From the NCBI RefSeq assembly GCF_035046485.1, contig NC_085137.1, forward strand, positions 445,908,334 to 445,972,333: DNA of 64,000 bases, written 5' to 3'. This DNA comes from Aedes albopictus. Its lineage: Eukaryota > Arthropoda > Insecta > Diptera > Culicidae. Both the position numbers and the translations under genes were made by a program. Shown here piece after piece: positions 22,361 to 32,339 of the stretch (position 1 is its first letter; each line of letters starts with the position of its first letter). The notes below the pieces were generated by a model. It had not been told where the DNA came from and ran no database searches. It saw nothing but the letters and a program-made list of their open reading frames with translations.

Positions 22361-23102
22361 ATTGATAGGTAATAAATGAATGCTGTCTTATCGGATAGCT
22401 ATAGATGTCCTGATCAACTTTGCTGAAGACGAAATGCTTCTAAGTGGTGTGGTTCTTGAGATACACTAGTTTAGAATTTCTATGACTCACTAGAGCCACC
22501 TAGCGGGTAAGCATAGAATTAATTAATTCACTATCGGACATATCTTCATATTCTGATCAACTTTGCCGAAGACGAAGTTGTTCTATGTGGCCTGATTATC
22601 GTGATACAGCAGCTTAGCATTTTTAAGACTTAGGTACTAGCGCCACCTAGTGAATAAACCTAGAATCAATAGTAATAGTAAAGGGCAGCTCTTGATGTCC
22701 TGGTCAACTTTGTTGAACAAAAAAATCTTCTATGTGGTCTGATTCTCGAGCAACAGCAGTTAAGATTTTCTAAGACTTACTAATACCACCTAGCAGATTA
22801 ACCTGGAATCAACTTGCTCACTATCGGATAGCTCTTGCAACTTCACCTAAGAATTGTTTCAACTTATGCTAGGTACACTACGCATTGCAAAACCACGCTT
22901 GCACTACAAACCACGCGAGCGCGACGATGCTAGCAATAGCTGTTAACACAAAGCCTATCAAATCAAAAAAGTTTTAAGATCACTAACGCAGTCTACTGGA
23001 GCAAATATGTACTAAATAGCGTACGATCATAACAACTTTGCTGAAGACACTAGTCTTCCAACATGCCTCATTTCTCCACGGTATTCGCTAAAGTTATTGA
23101 TC

Positions 23103-23110
23103 TATAAATA
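23103..23110 (+). promoter_or_regulatory. TATA box (TATAAATA)
   Basis: A canonical TATAAATA followed by GAGGC lies 91 bases upstream of the ATG at 23201. Its position is suitable for a short 5' leader. It supports, but does not prove, transcription of the small frame downstream. Confidence 0.45.
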
Positions 23111-23200
23111 GAGGCATCTGATCTAAAATCGGCGCCTTTAATACTGCTCAATGTTTTTTGAGTACAAATCTGGAAGGCTGTCAAACAATTTGATGATAAA

Positions 23201-23406
23201 ATGCTACTTGTTGCTTGCTTACTCGCATTGAGCATAGCATTTTCAGACCAATGTACCTGTCGGGTCTTCAGATTTGTTCTCGAGAATTCAATTCAATTCG
23301 AATCGCTCTGTGTTGTAACCAAGTGCGTGTACCTTTCATTTCACACTATTCTTGAGATTTTGCACAGTAATTTTAATTTTTCAGGACGTGCGCTTTTGGA
23401 CACTAA
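23201..23406 (+). CDS. Possible small secreted cysteine-containing peptide, two exons
   Basis: I do not recognise this protein. An ATG with A at -3 opens MLLVACLLALSIAFS, a good signal peptide, followed by DQCTCRVFRF. Removing a 62-nt intron (gtgcgtg donor at 23323, ttttcag acceptor ending at 23384) joins exon 23201-23322 to 23385-23406 and gives 47 residues. The predicted mature part has four cysteines (residues 18, 20, 37, 43). Sixty-nt introns are usual in mosquitoes. Unspliced, the frame would run 77 codons to 23434. A TATA box lies upstream and AATAAA at 23531. The arrangement is coherent, but there is no homology evidence and the neighbourhood is all repeats, so it could be chance. Confidence 0.4.
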
Positions 23407-23530
23407 AACTGTACCGCACTCACGCTGTGTATGATTAGCGAGGCTTTTTTTTTTGTAGTACTTTACTTTTTACAACGGGCGCGTCCTGACCGGTTAAAGA
23501 ATTCCGCCAGTTACGCCTGAACTTTTGCTC

Positions 23531-23536
23531 AATAAA
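23531..23536 (+). terminator. Polyadenylation signal AATAAA
   Basis: AATAAA lies 125 bases after the stop of the small spliced frame, a normal distance for a short 3' UTR. It is significant only together with the TATA box and frame upstream. Confidence 0.35.
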
Positions 23537-23739
23537 CGATGTCATTCTTTTTATGAAGATTCTATTTAATCAGATCTCAATACGTTTCGTCTGGACGGAG
23601 TGTAGTCAATGCAAGTTCATATGTAGAATCCGTCGAATCAAAGCCTTTTTGGGCAATATGGCAGTGCACCATTTCTGAGCCAGTTTTTAATAGTTGTAAG
23701 ATGTCAAGTAGCACCAATCTGTTATGTTTTGTTATGTTC

Positions 23740-23905
23740 ATAGGCGTTCTAGAGGTATTTCAGGAGAAATGGGCCGGGGGCTTCAGGGAGTTTGAAGGAG
23801 TTCCAGGGCCGTTTCAGAGGGATTCTGTAGCGTTGCAGAGGTTATCAGGGGATTTCAATGGCGTTCTATGGTATTTCAGGGGAGTTACAGGTGATTTAAG
23901 CGGCT
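23740..23905 (+). repeat. Degenerate 'gtttcaggg' repeat patch
   Basis: Words such as ggtatttcagg, gggagtttgaagg and ccgtttcagagg recur about every 20 bases. Same family as 1375-2095. The open frame 23701-23940 is produced by it. Confidence 0.5.
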
Positions 23906-23915
23906 TTTCGGGCCC

Positions 23916-26280
23916 GTATGAAGTTGATCACCAATATTAACTTCTTTTCCCGATCAGCCTAGATAGCTGTGTTGTCGGTAGCGGTTAGTTGAACTGGCTA
24001 AGACTAGCACTACGGACCGCCTGTTCCAGTGGTAAGGTACACCGGGGCAAGTTGAAACGGGTGGGGCAAGATGAAACACGAAGTTTTGAAATAGATTTCA
24101 ATACAATTTGGAAATTTATCCATCGCTAAAAGATTGTTTGAATCAAAAACTATGTGTTATGGCGATCAAACTGTTTATCATCTTTGAAAAACATCATGTT
24201 AACCCGCTGTTTCAACTTGCCCCACCCGTTTCAACTTGCCCCGGTGTACCTTAGGTGGAATCAGGTGTTATGCGGCTTTACGCTTAGCGTGCCTAGGAAT
24301 GAATGGTTAGGGGGGTCTTATAAAAACGTAATCGCAAACGGAGCCTGTGGAGTACCAGGATACCCTCCACAGTATTTGCCCTTACTGTACTAACCGGAGC
24401 AATAGCGCGGTGGACCTTATGTTTCTCCGAGACAATCAGCTGCCCTTCTTCAATCTCATGCTTGAGGCTGAATAAGGGCGGAATTATGAAGATGTTATTA
24501 ACTAGTATAAATTTTCACCTATATGGTTTCGCATTATGCGTTTCACACAGTGTGTTCTGTGCATCCTCGCCTTTGGCTCACTCAAATCGTTACCGATCTG
24601 GTTTTGTTGCTGCTGTTCTTTGTTGTGCTGTTGTTGCGAAGAGTGTAATCTTGCCTAGTTTGGGTAGTGGCTACGGTTAGGATAGCTCAGATCAATCTTC
24701 AGCACAAAAGAACAGCAACGATCAATCTTTGTAGACTTATGCAAAATAGTACAGCCCGAGTGGCGTTAGTCCAAGAACCTTACTTGCGTAAGGAGAATTT
24801 CCATCTAGAAAATCTTGTGAATCCGGTGTTTGCTACTTTCAGTAAAATGAAATGGCAAACTCACGTGTCATGCCTCGAGCTTGTCAACAACGCAATCGTT
24901 CCTACACTCATCTCTGAACTAACTACTAGAGATGTATGTGCTATCACAATCGGTGTATTTGTTGGAAACCTCAACAGGAAATACGTTTATTGTTCGGTTT
25001 ATTTACCGCATGATGAACCATCCCCTACGGATGCCTTCGAGCAAGTCATTTCATACTGCACTTCAAAAGGCCTTCCGCTAATTGTTGGTAGTGATGCTAA
25101 TGCTCACCATATAATCTGGGGCAGCTCAGATATCAATTTGAGAGGCTCCAGTTTGATGGAATACTTAAGTAGTACAGATCTTGGATTACTTAACATAGGT
25201 AATCGCCCAACCTTCATGGTATCTGATAGAGAGGAAGTGTTAGACATAACGCTTTGCTCTAGCAGAATTAGTCACGAATTATCTGACCATCGCTACATCT
25301 TTTTTGAACATGTGAATGTTACTTCGCAAACTTTGCGTTTCAGGAACCCCCGGTCAACCAACTGGGATCTCTTTACCGATTTGGGTGCAGCCAAATTTCA
25401 TGGATACTCACCATTCATTGACACTCCAAGTGATTTAGATGATGCCGTTGATACTACAACGACCTTCATCATGGAAGCTTTCGAAGAAGCATGCCCTGCT
25501 CTACGGTCTGTGAAGATCACAAGAGGAACCCCTTGGTGGAACTTTTCTTCTGATAAGCATTTGTGGATCGTCACATCCGTGATGTTCATCTCGCCAACTT
25601 GCCTCTTCATGTAAACCAACATGCCTACCTATCCGGTAAGTCCACTGTGACTCTTTTACACAAGGTTGTTTACGATATCGAGAAAGCATTCGCTCAAAAG
25701 CAATCTTGTTTGGGTGTTTTCTTAGATATCGAGGGTGCCTTTCGATGCCATATTGGAAGCCGCACGGGGTCATGGCATATCACCTATGATTTCCAATTGG
25801 ATTCACCAAATGCTCAAAAACCGACATCTCTTCTCGACATTGCGTCAAGCGGCGATTAGGAAATTGAATGTTTGTGGATGCCCACAAAAGGGAGTCTTAT
25901 CACCACTTTTGTGGAATCTCGTAGCAAATACGCTATTGACTACCTAACTACCTAACGACTACCTAACATTATTAGTCGGTATGTGCATCAGCACCCTTTT
26001 CGACCTGATGTAAAACGCGCTTCGGGTAGTTGAGGGTTGGTGCCGCCAATATGGCCTTTCGGTTAATCCGAGTAAAACGTCTATTGTTCTTTTTACGGAA
26101 AGGCGAAACCGTAATGGCGTTCGACCTTTGCGTCTTTTTGATTCTAAAATCGATGTGACTGAACAGGTATAGTACGCTGTGTTATTCTTGATTCCAAGCT
26201 TTCCTGGACACCTCACATTGAGTTCAGAATCAAGAAAGCTTGTATGACCTTCGGGCAATGCCGGCGTACCTTTGGTACAA
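23916..26280 (+). mobile_element. Lian/LOA-type LINE, copy 1, deleted and 3'-truncated
   Basis: It is homologous from its first base to the copy at 46920. The leader (23916-24666) is followed by an endonuclease-like frame 24667-25614 (RIAQINLQHKR, LPLIVGSDANAHH, DITLCSS, and the SDHR catalytic end). The frame opens with GTG, so the true start is unclear. At about 25543 the sequence jumps over some 660 bases that copy 2 retains, straight to reverse transcriptase sequence (FLDIEGAF, then GCPQKGVLSPLLWN). Frames are then broken near 25935 and homology ends about 26278. RNase H and the 3' end are missing. The leader is split by a MITE at 24033-24253. Confidence 0.85.
24033..24253. mobile_element. 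221-bp MITE with near-perfect long inverted repeats
   Basis: It begins taaggtacaccggggcaagt and ends with the matching complement, with arms of about 38 bases. It sits in the Lian leader at ccagtgg; the equivalent site in copy 2 is uninterrupted. The ends include a TAA/TTA that could be a target duplication. The interior has no frame. Confidence 0.75.
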
Positions 26281-27420
26281 GATTTTCGGCTAGATATGCT
26301 TTAATTTTCTTGCTGATTTCTTGGTGCAGCCTGAATTTCTCCAATTCGTTCATGAACCTTATACTAATCATTTGCCAATGAAGTACAAACTCCAATAGTT
26401 TTGCGGAACAGTGAACCAGCTCAATTTGAAAACAAAAGGAAATTTCAATGGCAATTTTATTGCATTACGGAGACATCGTTTGACGATATCGTGCATGTCA
26501 TCGCGTGTAAGAAAAATAAGTGCATCCGTCAATGAATGAAAAAAAAAACAGCCATAATTAACAACACCGGAGTATTGTGCCACCAGCATGGTCTTGTGGG
26601 AGCAAAGAACCGTCCGCACCAAAAGGTGCGAAGTTTTTTTTTTCTTGCACACTTTCCCGTCCACTGATAACATCAACCCAATGTGTTGTTGCTAATAACG
26701 GTTCCATATGTCTACAGACACGCAAAATCGTTCCAAGTAAAACCTATTGCCACCACCATCGACCACGGACCACCCGACCAAACACCCAGGTCATGTGAGT
26801 TCGAGAAACAATGGATATCTTTTTCCTTCGTGAAGGCCTCCCAACACCCACACCCTCTGCCACCGCCGCCGGCCGGTTAGACTTTTCTCGGTGTCGCAAG
26901 GTGCTGAAGGGTGTGTAATTCGGTTTCTTCATGGAACGTTCGGCACTCGGCATCATGGTTGCTGCTCTGCTTCAACCATATCAATTTGTGCAACAATAAG
27001 AGCATTGCGGTTGGGTGATGATTCATTGTCCGCACTCCATCCATCCGATCTATTTGCCGGCGGCGATAGCAGTCAGTAGTATACAGTCAGTGGAAGGCAT
27101 ATATAAATTGATGCTATCAGCAGCATGGCAGCAAATATACGTTTTGTCCTGTATATGCCATGCGTATTATCAACGGCTTTTGAGGCACGGAGGGAATATT
27201 GGGACAAATTGTTAAAGGAACTTACAGAATTCTTGGAGAAATGTCTCTAGGTTTTACCAGTGCAATCTCTGAGTTATTGTGAATTATAGGATTTAGTTTT
27301 TCCACACACCTTACCATACAATTTTAGGCTGCAAATGAGGTGTACATTCACCTGACTTCTAGTATAATACTAGTTACCAGTCAAAGTTGTTGTGTAGCAA
27401 TTGGTTTTCTCAAATAAATT
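26281..27420. other. No gene seen
   Basis: Mixed composition. There is a TATATAAA at about 27099-27106 preceded by cagtcagt words, and CA-rich stretches near 26740-26870, but the small frames have no recognisable content. A promoter here is possible but unsupported. Confidence 0.3.
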
Positions 27421-27423
27421 GTG

Positions 27424-27690
27424 GCTACGTGGTCGTGCGGCTAGTGTCACCAAGAATTTAGTCGCATCGTGCTAAGGAGCGTGGGTTCGATTCCCGTCGC
27501 AGCTGTCAGGAAAAGATTTCGGCTGTGCCACTGGGCGTTGCATGCTAGTCCGTTGTCTAGTGTCGTGCTTCCTTAAAAAAGCGAACAGCTCACTGGAAGT
27601 ACTAAACGTGTCCGTGTTTTTTAAATATGATCTAGAATTTATCAATTTATCTTAAAAATATCATCTACTATAAAAATAAAAAAAAAAAAA
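27424..27690 (+). mobile_element. tRNA-headed SINE-like sequence, third type
   Basis: The start has a tRNA-like arrangement: cgtggtcgtgcggctagtg as A-box region and gggttcgattcccgtcgc as B box, followed by about 150 bases of non-tRNA body and an A-rich end (27668-27685). The tRNA part has extra bases in the anticodon region and is not a functional tRNA. No target duplication found. Confidence 0.5.
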
Positions 27691-27699
27691 AAACTTGAA

Positions 27700-28720
27700 A
27701 GCGTCAGTCAACTATTATAAAATTTGGGCCACTCTAATGTACAGTATACATTTGAAATCGTATACTGCTCTCAATGTTACATTGAAAACTAGTTTTTAAT
27801 GGATTGGATGATTTCCCTCCGTGCAACCAGCACCATCCAATCAGGCGTCGTCGTCGCCTGCGGAAGTGCTCTTCCGGCCAGCCACAGTGAGCGGCGCGGC
27901 ATAGTTGCTCTGCCGTTTGCTACTGAATGAACCTCACACATGTGCATATGTGTGTCAGTCATAAGTAACCGACGGCGGCGGCGGCGGCAAGGGAGCAAAC
28001 CGAAACGTTAGTTGAACTTGGAGCTGATTGGAGTTTTCGAGCGGTTGGTACGTGCGCAATCGGACTCTGTTGGTGCGGTGTAAATACACCAAGAATCAAT
28101 ATGGGAAATAGGAAGCCAAATGTTACTTACTGATAAATGTGCGGGAGAATTTTTTGTTTCTGCATTTTTGCTCGTTTCACGGGAATTAAAAATAACGACC
28201 TGCGAGGAAACAGGAAATTTCAATTCTTGATTTCGGTTGAACGAATTGCAAATTTAGGGTGTTCGTATTGCTTCCCTTACTAGAAATGTGCGCTCTCATT
28301 TTTATCCTACTCAAAACAAAGCAATGAAGTACTGTTTGTTAAGCAGGTTATTTATATGAACTTTCTATTTATGCAGCTTTCTATCCCAACTAACAATCAC
28401 TCATTTTACAAGCACCTTTACGCCGAATTGATTCCGCATGATGCTGAATAACATTTGGATAATTTTCAGGCACAACCTTTGTTCGAGTTTTGTTCACTCA
28501 AATTTGGAGAAACTATAAAGCATAGTATTGTGTACCAACTGAATTGTTTGTTGTTGAATCGTTTTATAACTATATAGTAAAGCTGTTATACAGCTTTAGC
28601 AAAAATGATTAAAAATAAATGATATGCAATATTTTCAATTTCCACGAGAGTTAATGATTGAAACTTGATGCTGTGAACAAATATTGTCAAATAATAACAA
28701 CACATAAATTTACCGAAATC
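27700..28720. other. No gene seen
   Basis: Contains a GC-rich patch with cggcgg words (27840-27990) that opens a short arginine-rich minus-strand frame. Otherwise AT-rich. Nothing conserved recognised. Confidence 0.3.
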
Positions 28721-28721
28721 C

Positions 28722-28790
28722 AGATTCGAACTTGAGACCCGCCGATTGCCAGCCGCATGCCTTCCTATCTGCGCCATTCTAGAGATGATG
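28722..28790 (-). tRNA. tRNA-like sequence, probable pseudo-tRNA
   Basis: On the minus strand, tggcgcagataggaaggcat resembles an A box and agttcgaatctgg a B box, spaced as in a tRNA. The acceptor stem ends do not pair convincingly. It is more likely a relic or the head of a SINE than a working gene. Confidence 0.35.
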
Positions 28791-29023
28791 AATTGCAGCG
28801 CTCAAATCAAAACATAAACTTTTTGTGGTTCAACAATGATCAGACTTCGACTCCTATTCAGCAGTGGTGAATTAGCACAGACATTATGGTTAACGACTGA
28901 ACAACAGATTAATTCAGCTGTTGTTCAGTAAAAAACACGTGTTTTTCATCATGTACTCTGGTTCGAAGTATGATGAAACGAAAGCGCTTATGTGACTTGT
29001 TCATGTAATTTTTACATGAACTT

Positions 29024-29103
29024 AACTGCCCCCACTCGCATAACAGTCCCATCTTTGCTGGGTTTCCTATTCATATGGGACTGTCATGGGAGTGGGGGCA
29101 GTT
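29024..29103. repeat. Short hairpin element
   Basis: The left arm aactgcccccactcgcat.. and right arm ..atgggagtgggggcagtt are inverted copies of about 29 bases with two or three mismatches and a loop of about 22 bases. It looks like a minimal MITE. Confidence 0.6.
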
Positions 29104-29269
29104 GACAAGAAGCATAAAAAGTCTTGTTTAATTAAGTTGTAAAAGAATTACTGCGAGTCGAATAAAAATCTTATTAAACGCTTGAAAAGTGTTTTAAATT
29201 ATCATTGTTAATTCCAATACGAAAAGTTGAACATTGGCTACCTTTTCAATTGAAATAGCATTTGTACAG

Positions 29270-30138
29270 TACCGTATGCGTGATAATGTTTGCACCATCG
29301 CTAAATAAAATTCCAGTTTTACTTGTGAAGACAATGTATTGGTTTTGTTTGCAGGCATTTAAGCTATAACTCATATCATAGTAGGCTGTGAATAAAAAGT
29401 GTTGATTTTCTTAGTTTAACACTTCCATAATGACTAAGTGGCAACCTAGCTCGTGATTTGTCCACGCGCAAATGTCGAAAAGTATCCATGGTAGTGTCAA
29501 AGTCAAGATTAACAATTTTTGAATTTTTTTTTTATTTTGACATTGCCTAATGGTGTAGACATTGACACACAAGCAAAAGTTATAATAACTATTGATTCTG
29601 GAATTTGGTACGGATTGATAGTTTTTCGGAAATCGAAAAAAACGGAGGTTGCGTTCGGGCAAATTCAAGACTTTCTTATATGGCGCTACTCGTAGCTCCT
29701 GGATGCCATTGGTAATAATGTAAGTTTTTTTTCTATGGTCGAAGGATCATAAATGCCACCGTAATTTTCCTTTTCGATATGCCATGCCGTTAAGTCGCTG
29801 ATTTCGCGTTTCTTTGCTATTTTTCTCATTGAGCGCATATAATTCACCCAAATCTTATTTTTGTTGGCAGCGATAGCTTTCTTAATCCATGTTAACCTTG
29901 GACGATCAGTGGACACCTTCGGGAATAGTTGCCCTTGCTTTTTTTCGGTCTAAGACTGTTTTACGGTTCTCCTGAACACTCCTGAAATGTCTTTTTTAAC
30001 ATTTGCGCGTGGACAAGTCCCGACTACCGCTGCTACCCCTTCATGGTGCAAATTTTAAACTTAAGAAATCGGATTTTTTTACCCGCAACCTACTGTGATA
30101 TGAGTTACGATGGTGCAAACATTATCACGCATACGGTA
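29270..30138 (-). mobile_element. TIR element with decayed minus-strand frame
   Basis: A 31-bp inverted repeat starts taccgtatgcgtgataat at 29270 and is matched at 30108-30138. Further inside, a second stretch (actcatatcatagtaggctg) is matched on the right, so the arms exceed 100 bp with one indel. The minus-strand frame 29916-29686 contains LFPKVSTDRPRLTWIKKAI upstream and within, which loosely resembles the F-P-K..R..W pattern of THAP DNA-binding domains. Cysteines are missing, so any domain is dead. Superfamily is uncertain. Confidence 0.5.
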
Positions 30139-30288
30139 ATGTGTATAGCATAACTTTAGTTCAGCTATAATTATTATTATAAAGCAGCAATTCAGCATGC
30201 ATGCTTGTTTGCGGCTGGCAATTATTAGCTGAGATGCCCTGCATAACTATACGAAGAGCTTTTCAGAACCAATGTAGGACACTGGTTG

Positions 30289-30628
30289 AAATCTCCTTCT
30301 CATTTACTCTTGCAGAAATTTTGTTAACAATAAAGTGAAGAAACGCCCTACAAAATTAAAACAATGCTGTGCCCTATGGTCCACTGCACGAATTTATACT
30401 GGCCTGTTTACTCTCACACGAAATTTGACGTTTGAGAGGTGTCGTCACCGCTCAAACGTCAAATTTCGTGTGAAAGTAAGCAGGCCAGCATAAATTCGTG
30501 CAGTGGACTATAGGGCACTGCATGAAATTATCTCCTTCTCTTTCACTCTTACAGAAATTTTGTAAGCAACAAGGCCAAGAAACATCAAAATCCTATACAA
30601 AATCAAAACAATGCAGTGCCCTATTGTG
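30289..30628. repeat. Hairpin MITE between direct repeats
   Basis: A palindrome at 30362-30524 has arms of about 78 bases (agtggactatagggca and complement, cgtcaaatttcgtgtg and complement) around a short loop. It is flanked by diverged direct repeats of about 75-100 bases (from gaaatctccttct at 30289 and gaaattatctccttct at 30524), both ending in acaatgc.gtgccctat. Confidence 0.65.
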
Positions 30629-30717
30629 CATACGAAAATGTAACAAAGACGGTAACTATGGCAACGGCAACCAGCTAACGTTTACATGGAATAACAAAGG
30701 GTGGAAGCAGAGGCATT

Positions 30718-30860
30718 TCAGAGGGTTCCGGGGGGGGGGGGGGTTTCGGGGCGGTAGCAGAATATCTCAGGAGGAAATCGATGGGGTTCCAGGAGGTCTC
30801 AGGAAAGTTGGTGGGGTCTCAGAGGGTTTCAAGGGAATTCCAGAGGGTCTCAGACATACG
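30718..30860 (+). repeat. Degenerate 'tttcaggg' patch with G14 run
   Basis: Same family as 1375-2095. It includes a homopolymer of about 14 G at about 30731. Frames 30498-30869 and 30781-30975 are by-products. Confidence 0.45.
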
Positions 30861-31259
30861 CGTATCTAGGATTCTTTCCTTGTGGGTGCCAATTTCAGTG
30901 CTTCCAGTGTATGTGGCTTCCATAAATAATAATAAAAATAATAAAAGGAAATGCCGATCAGCCCTCAATTTCTAAGAATAATGATATGCTGCGATACGAT
31001 GCGGAAATAAGTAGCTCGCAAATTTTAACGCAGTCTTGAATGGTTGTGAGCGACTGCGTCAAATCGTTTTGGCGTTTTCCACGCATTATTCTTGAGATAA
31101 CTTTACATAGTTATTGTAGAAAACACCAAATGGATTTATCGTAAAAGCGCATATTTATTTATAATCACGAATAAATTTGCGCGTGGATTTACGGTGAAAT
31201 TCACTATATTAAAAATAAAACATTTTTTTGGAATATTTGAAACGTTGTACTGATTTAAG

Positions 31260-31640
31260 TTAAATCATTTAAAACGTTCACCGCCATGTAAAGTTTGAAA
31301 ATTTCACACTGTGTAGTAGATTCATCACAAAGTTACGTCAAGTATATGGAATTTGTATTTTCAGTTTGAACTTAACATTCATCGCGACAATCCTTTTGTT
31401 TTGTTGATTGAAAAAAAATCAGGTGTTCATAAGAATACATTATCAGAGCTATTATGAGAAGTGTAGAACTTGTGAGTTACAAAATATCCACAAAATTGCG
31501 TGTAATACAAGAGATTTGTATTTTTGTTTCAAATTTAACATTCATTACGATAACCTCTTTGTTTTATTGCATGAAACCGTTTAGGGTGGTGTTTCAAATT
31601 CAATTTGACTTTCTATTTCACAGGATCGTAATTCTGTGCC
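31260..31640. repeat. Diverged tandem repeat, about 160 bp
   Basis: Two units share gaatttgtattttcag / agatttgtatttttg, ttaacattcat and tttgttttattg-like words at about 31340-31410 and 31500-31575. A weaker third unit may be near 32280. No coding sequence. Confidence 0.35.
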
Positions 31641-31700
31641 TTAGTTGGTTAAAGCGCCTGACTTACGATACGGAGTCGTGGGTTCGAATCCCATCAAAAC
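31632..31700 (+). tRNA. tRNA-like sequence, probable pseudo-tRNA
   Basis: ccttagttggttaaagcgcc is a near-perfect A box and D arm, and gggttcgaatcccat a near-perfect T arm with B box. The anticodon stem pairs poorly and the acceptor ends do not match, so I expect a pseudogene or a tRNA-derived repeat head rather than a functional tRNA. Confidence 0.4.
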
Positions 31701-31816
31701 AAGTGGTAATTTTTTCACAAATATATCTCCCAATTAGTCAATTAAACACCCACTGTGTCTTCAAAAAAGTTTGAGATTTGTCGTCTACTTCAGACATACC
31801 AGCCAGCCGACTGGAA

Positions 31817-31981
31817 CAACGGCGTAGCCAGCTTTCTCTTTTTTCTTGTTCACTCTCCTAAACAAACAAGAGAAAGAGAGGGATGGAGAGAGGGGCCATT
31901 CGCCCCTTGTTAAATCCCGCTCTTTCTCGTGTTTGCTTAGGAGAGTGAGTAAGAAAAAAGAAAAAGCTGGCTACGCCGTTG
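31817..31981. mobile_element. Hairpin MITE, 'ggcgtagccagc' termini
   Basis: The left end caacggcgtagccagctt pairs with the right end aagctggctacgccgttg, and the arms continue through ttctt..cactctcctaa to about 60 bases with small gaps. The same terminal word occurs at about 36379 and 41922, flanking the large 12-mer array. Confidence 0.65.
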
Positions 31982-32339
31982 GACTGCTATACTTTTTCCC
32001 TTATTGGATTTTCGGTTTGCACAACATTAAGCCTTTTTGCTTTATTAGTTGAACACTATCACCTGAACACGGAAATACTTTTACAGATCAGTTGTAAATA
32101 ACTATAACTATTAAAAACTTCAAAATTTTCTCACATTGTAAGTTGGACTCACTAAAGCTTCACAAACAAATATCTGGTGAATGGAATGCTGTATAAACCT
32201 GAAATTAGAAACTTTTATAAAGCCACAGCCTTCAGTTTGCAAGATTTATGTTATCGACTTCGGATAATCGACTCCGGCGGCCTGTACGTATAATACAAGA
32301 AGTTTGTGTTTTCGACAAAACATTTTTTCGGCAATTTCT

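Larger units (their letters stand above)
20890..23060. repeat. Diverged repeat cluster, unit about 145 bp
   Basis: Units begin near cactatcggatagctcttga, continue with gatcaactttgctgaagacg and tctatgtggtctgatt, and end with gcgccacctagcggataaac. Copies start near 20895, 21070, 21380, 22385, 22530, 22675 and 22820. The set is interrupted by a small hAT-like element (21196-21366) and a foldback element (21580-22360), so it is the oldest layer here. Confidence 0.6.

Noticed and set aside
26570..27110. TATATAAA near 27100 as promoter of a gene
   Set aside because: No coding frame with recognisable features or splice sites follows within a sensible distance.
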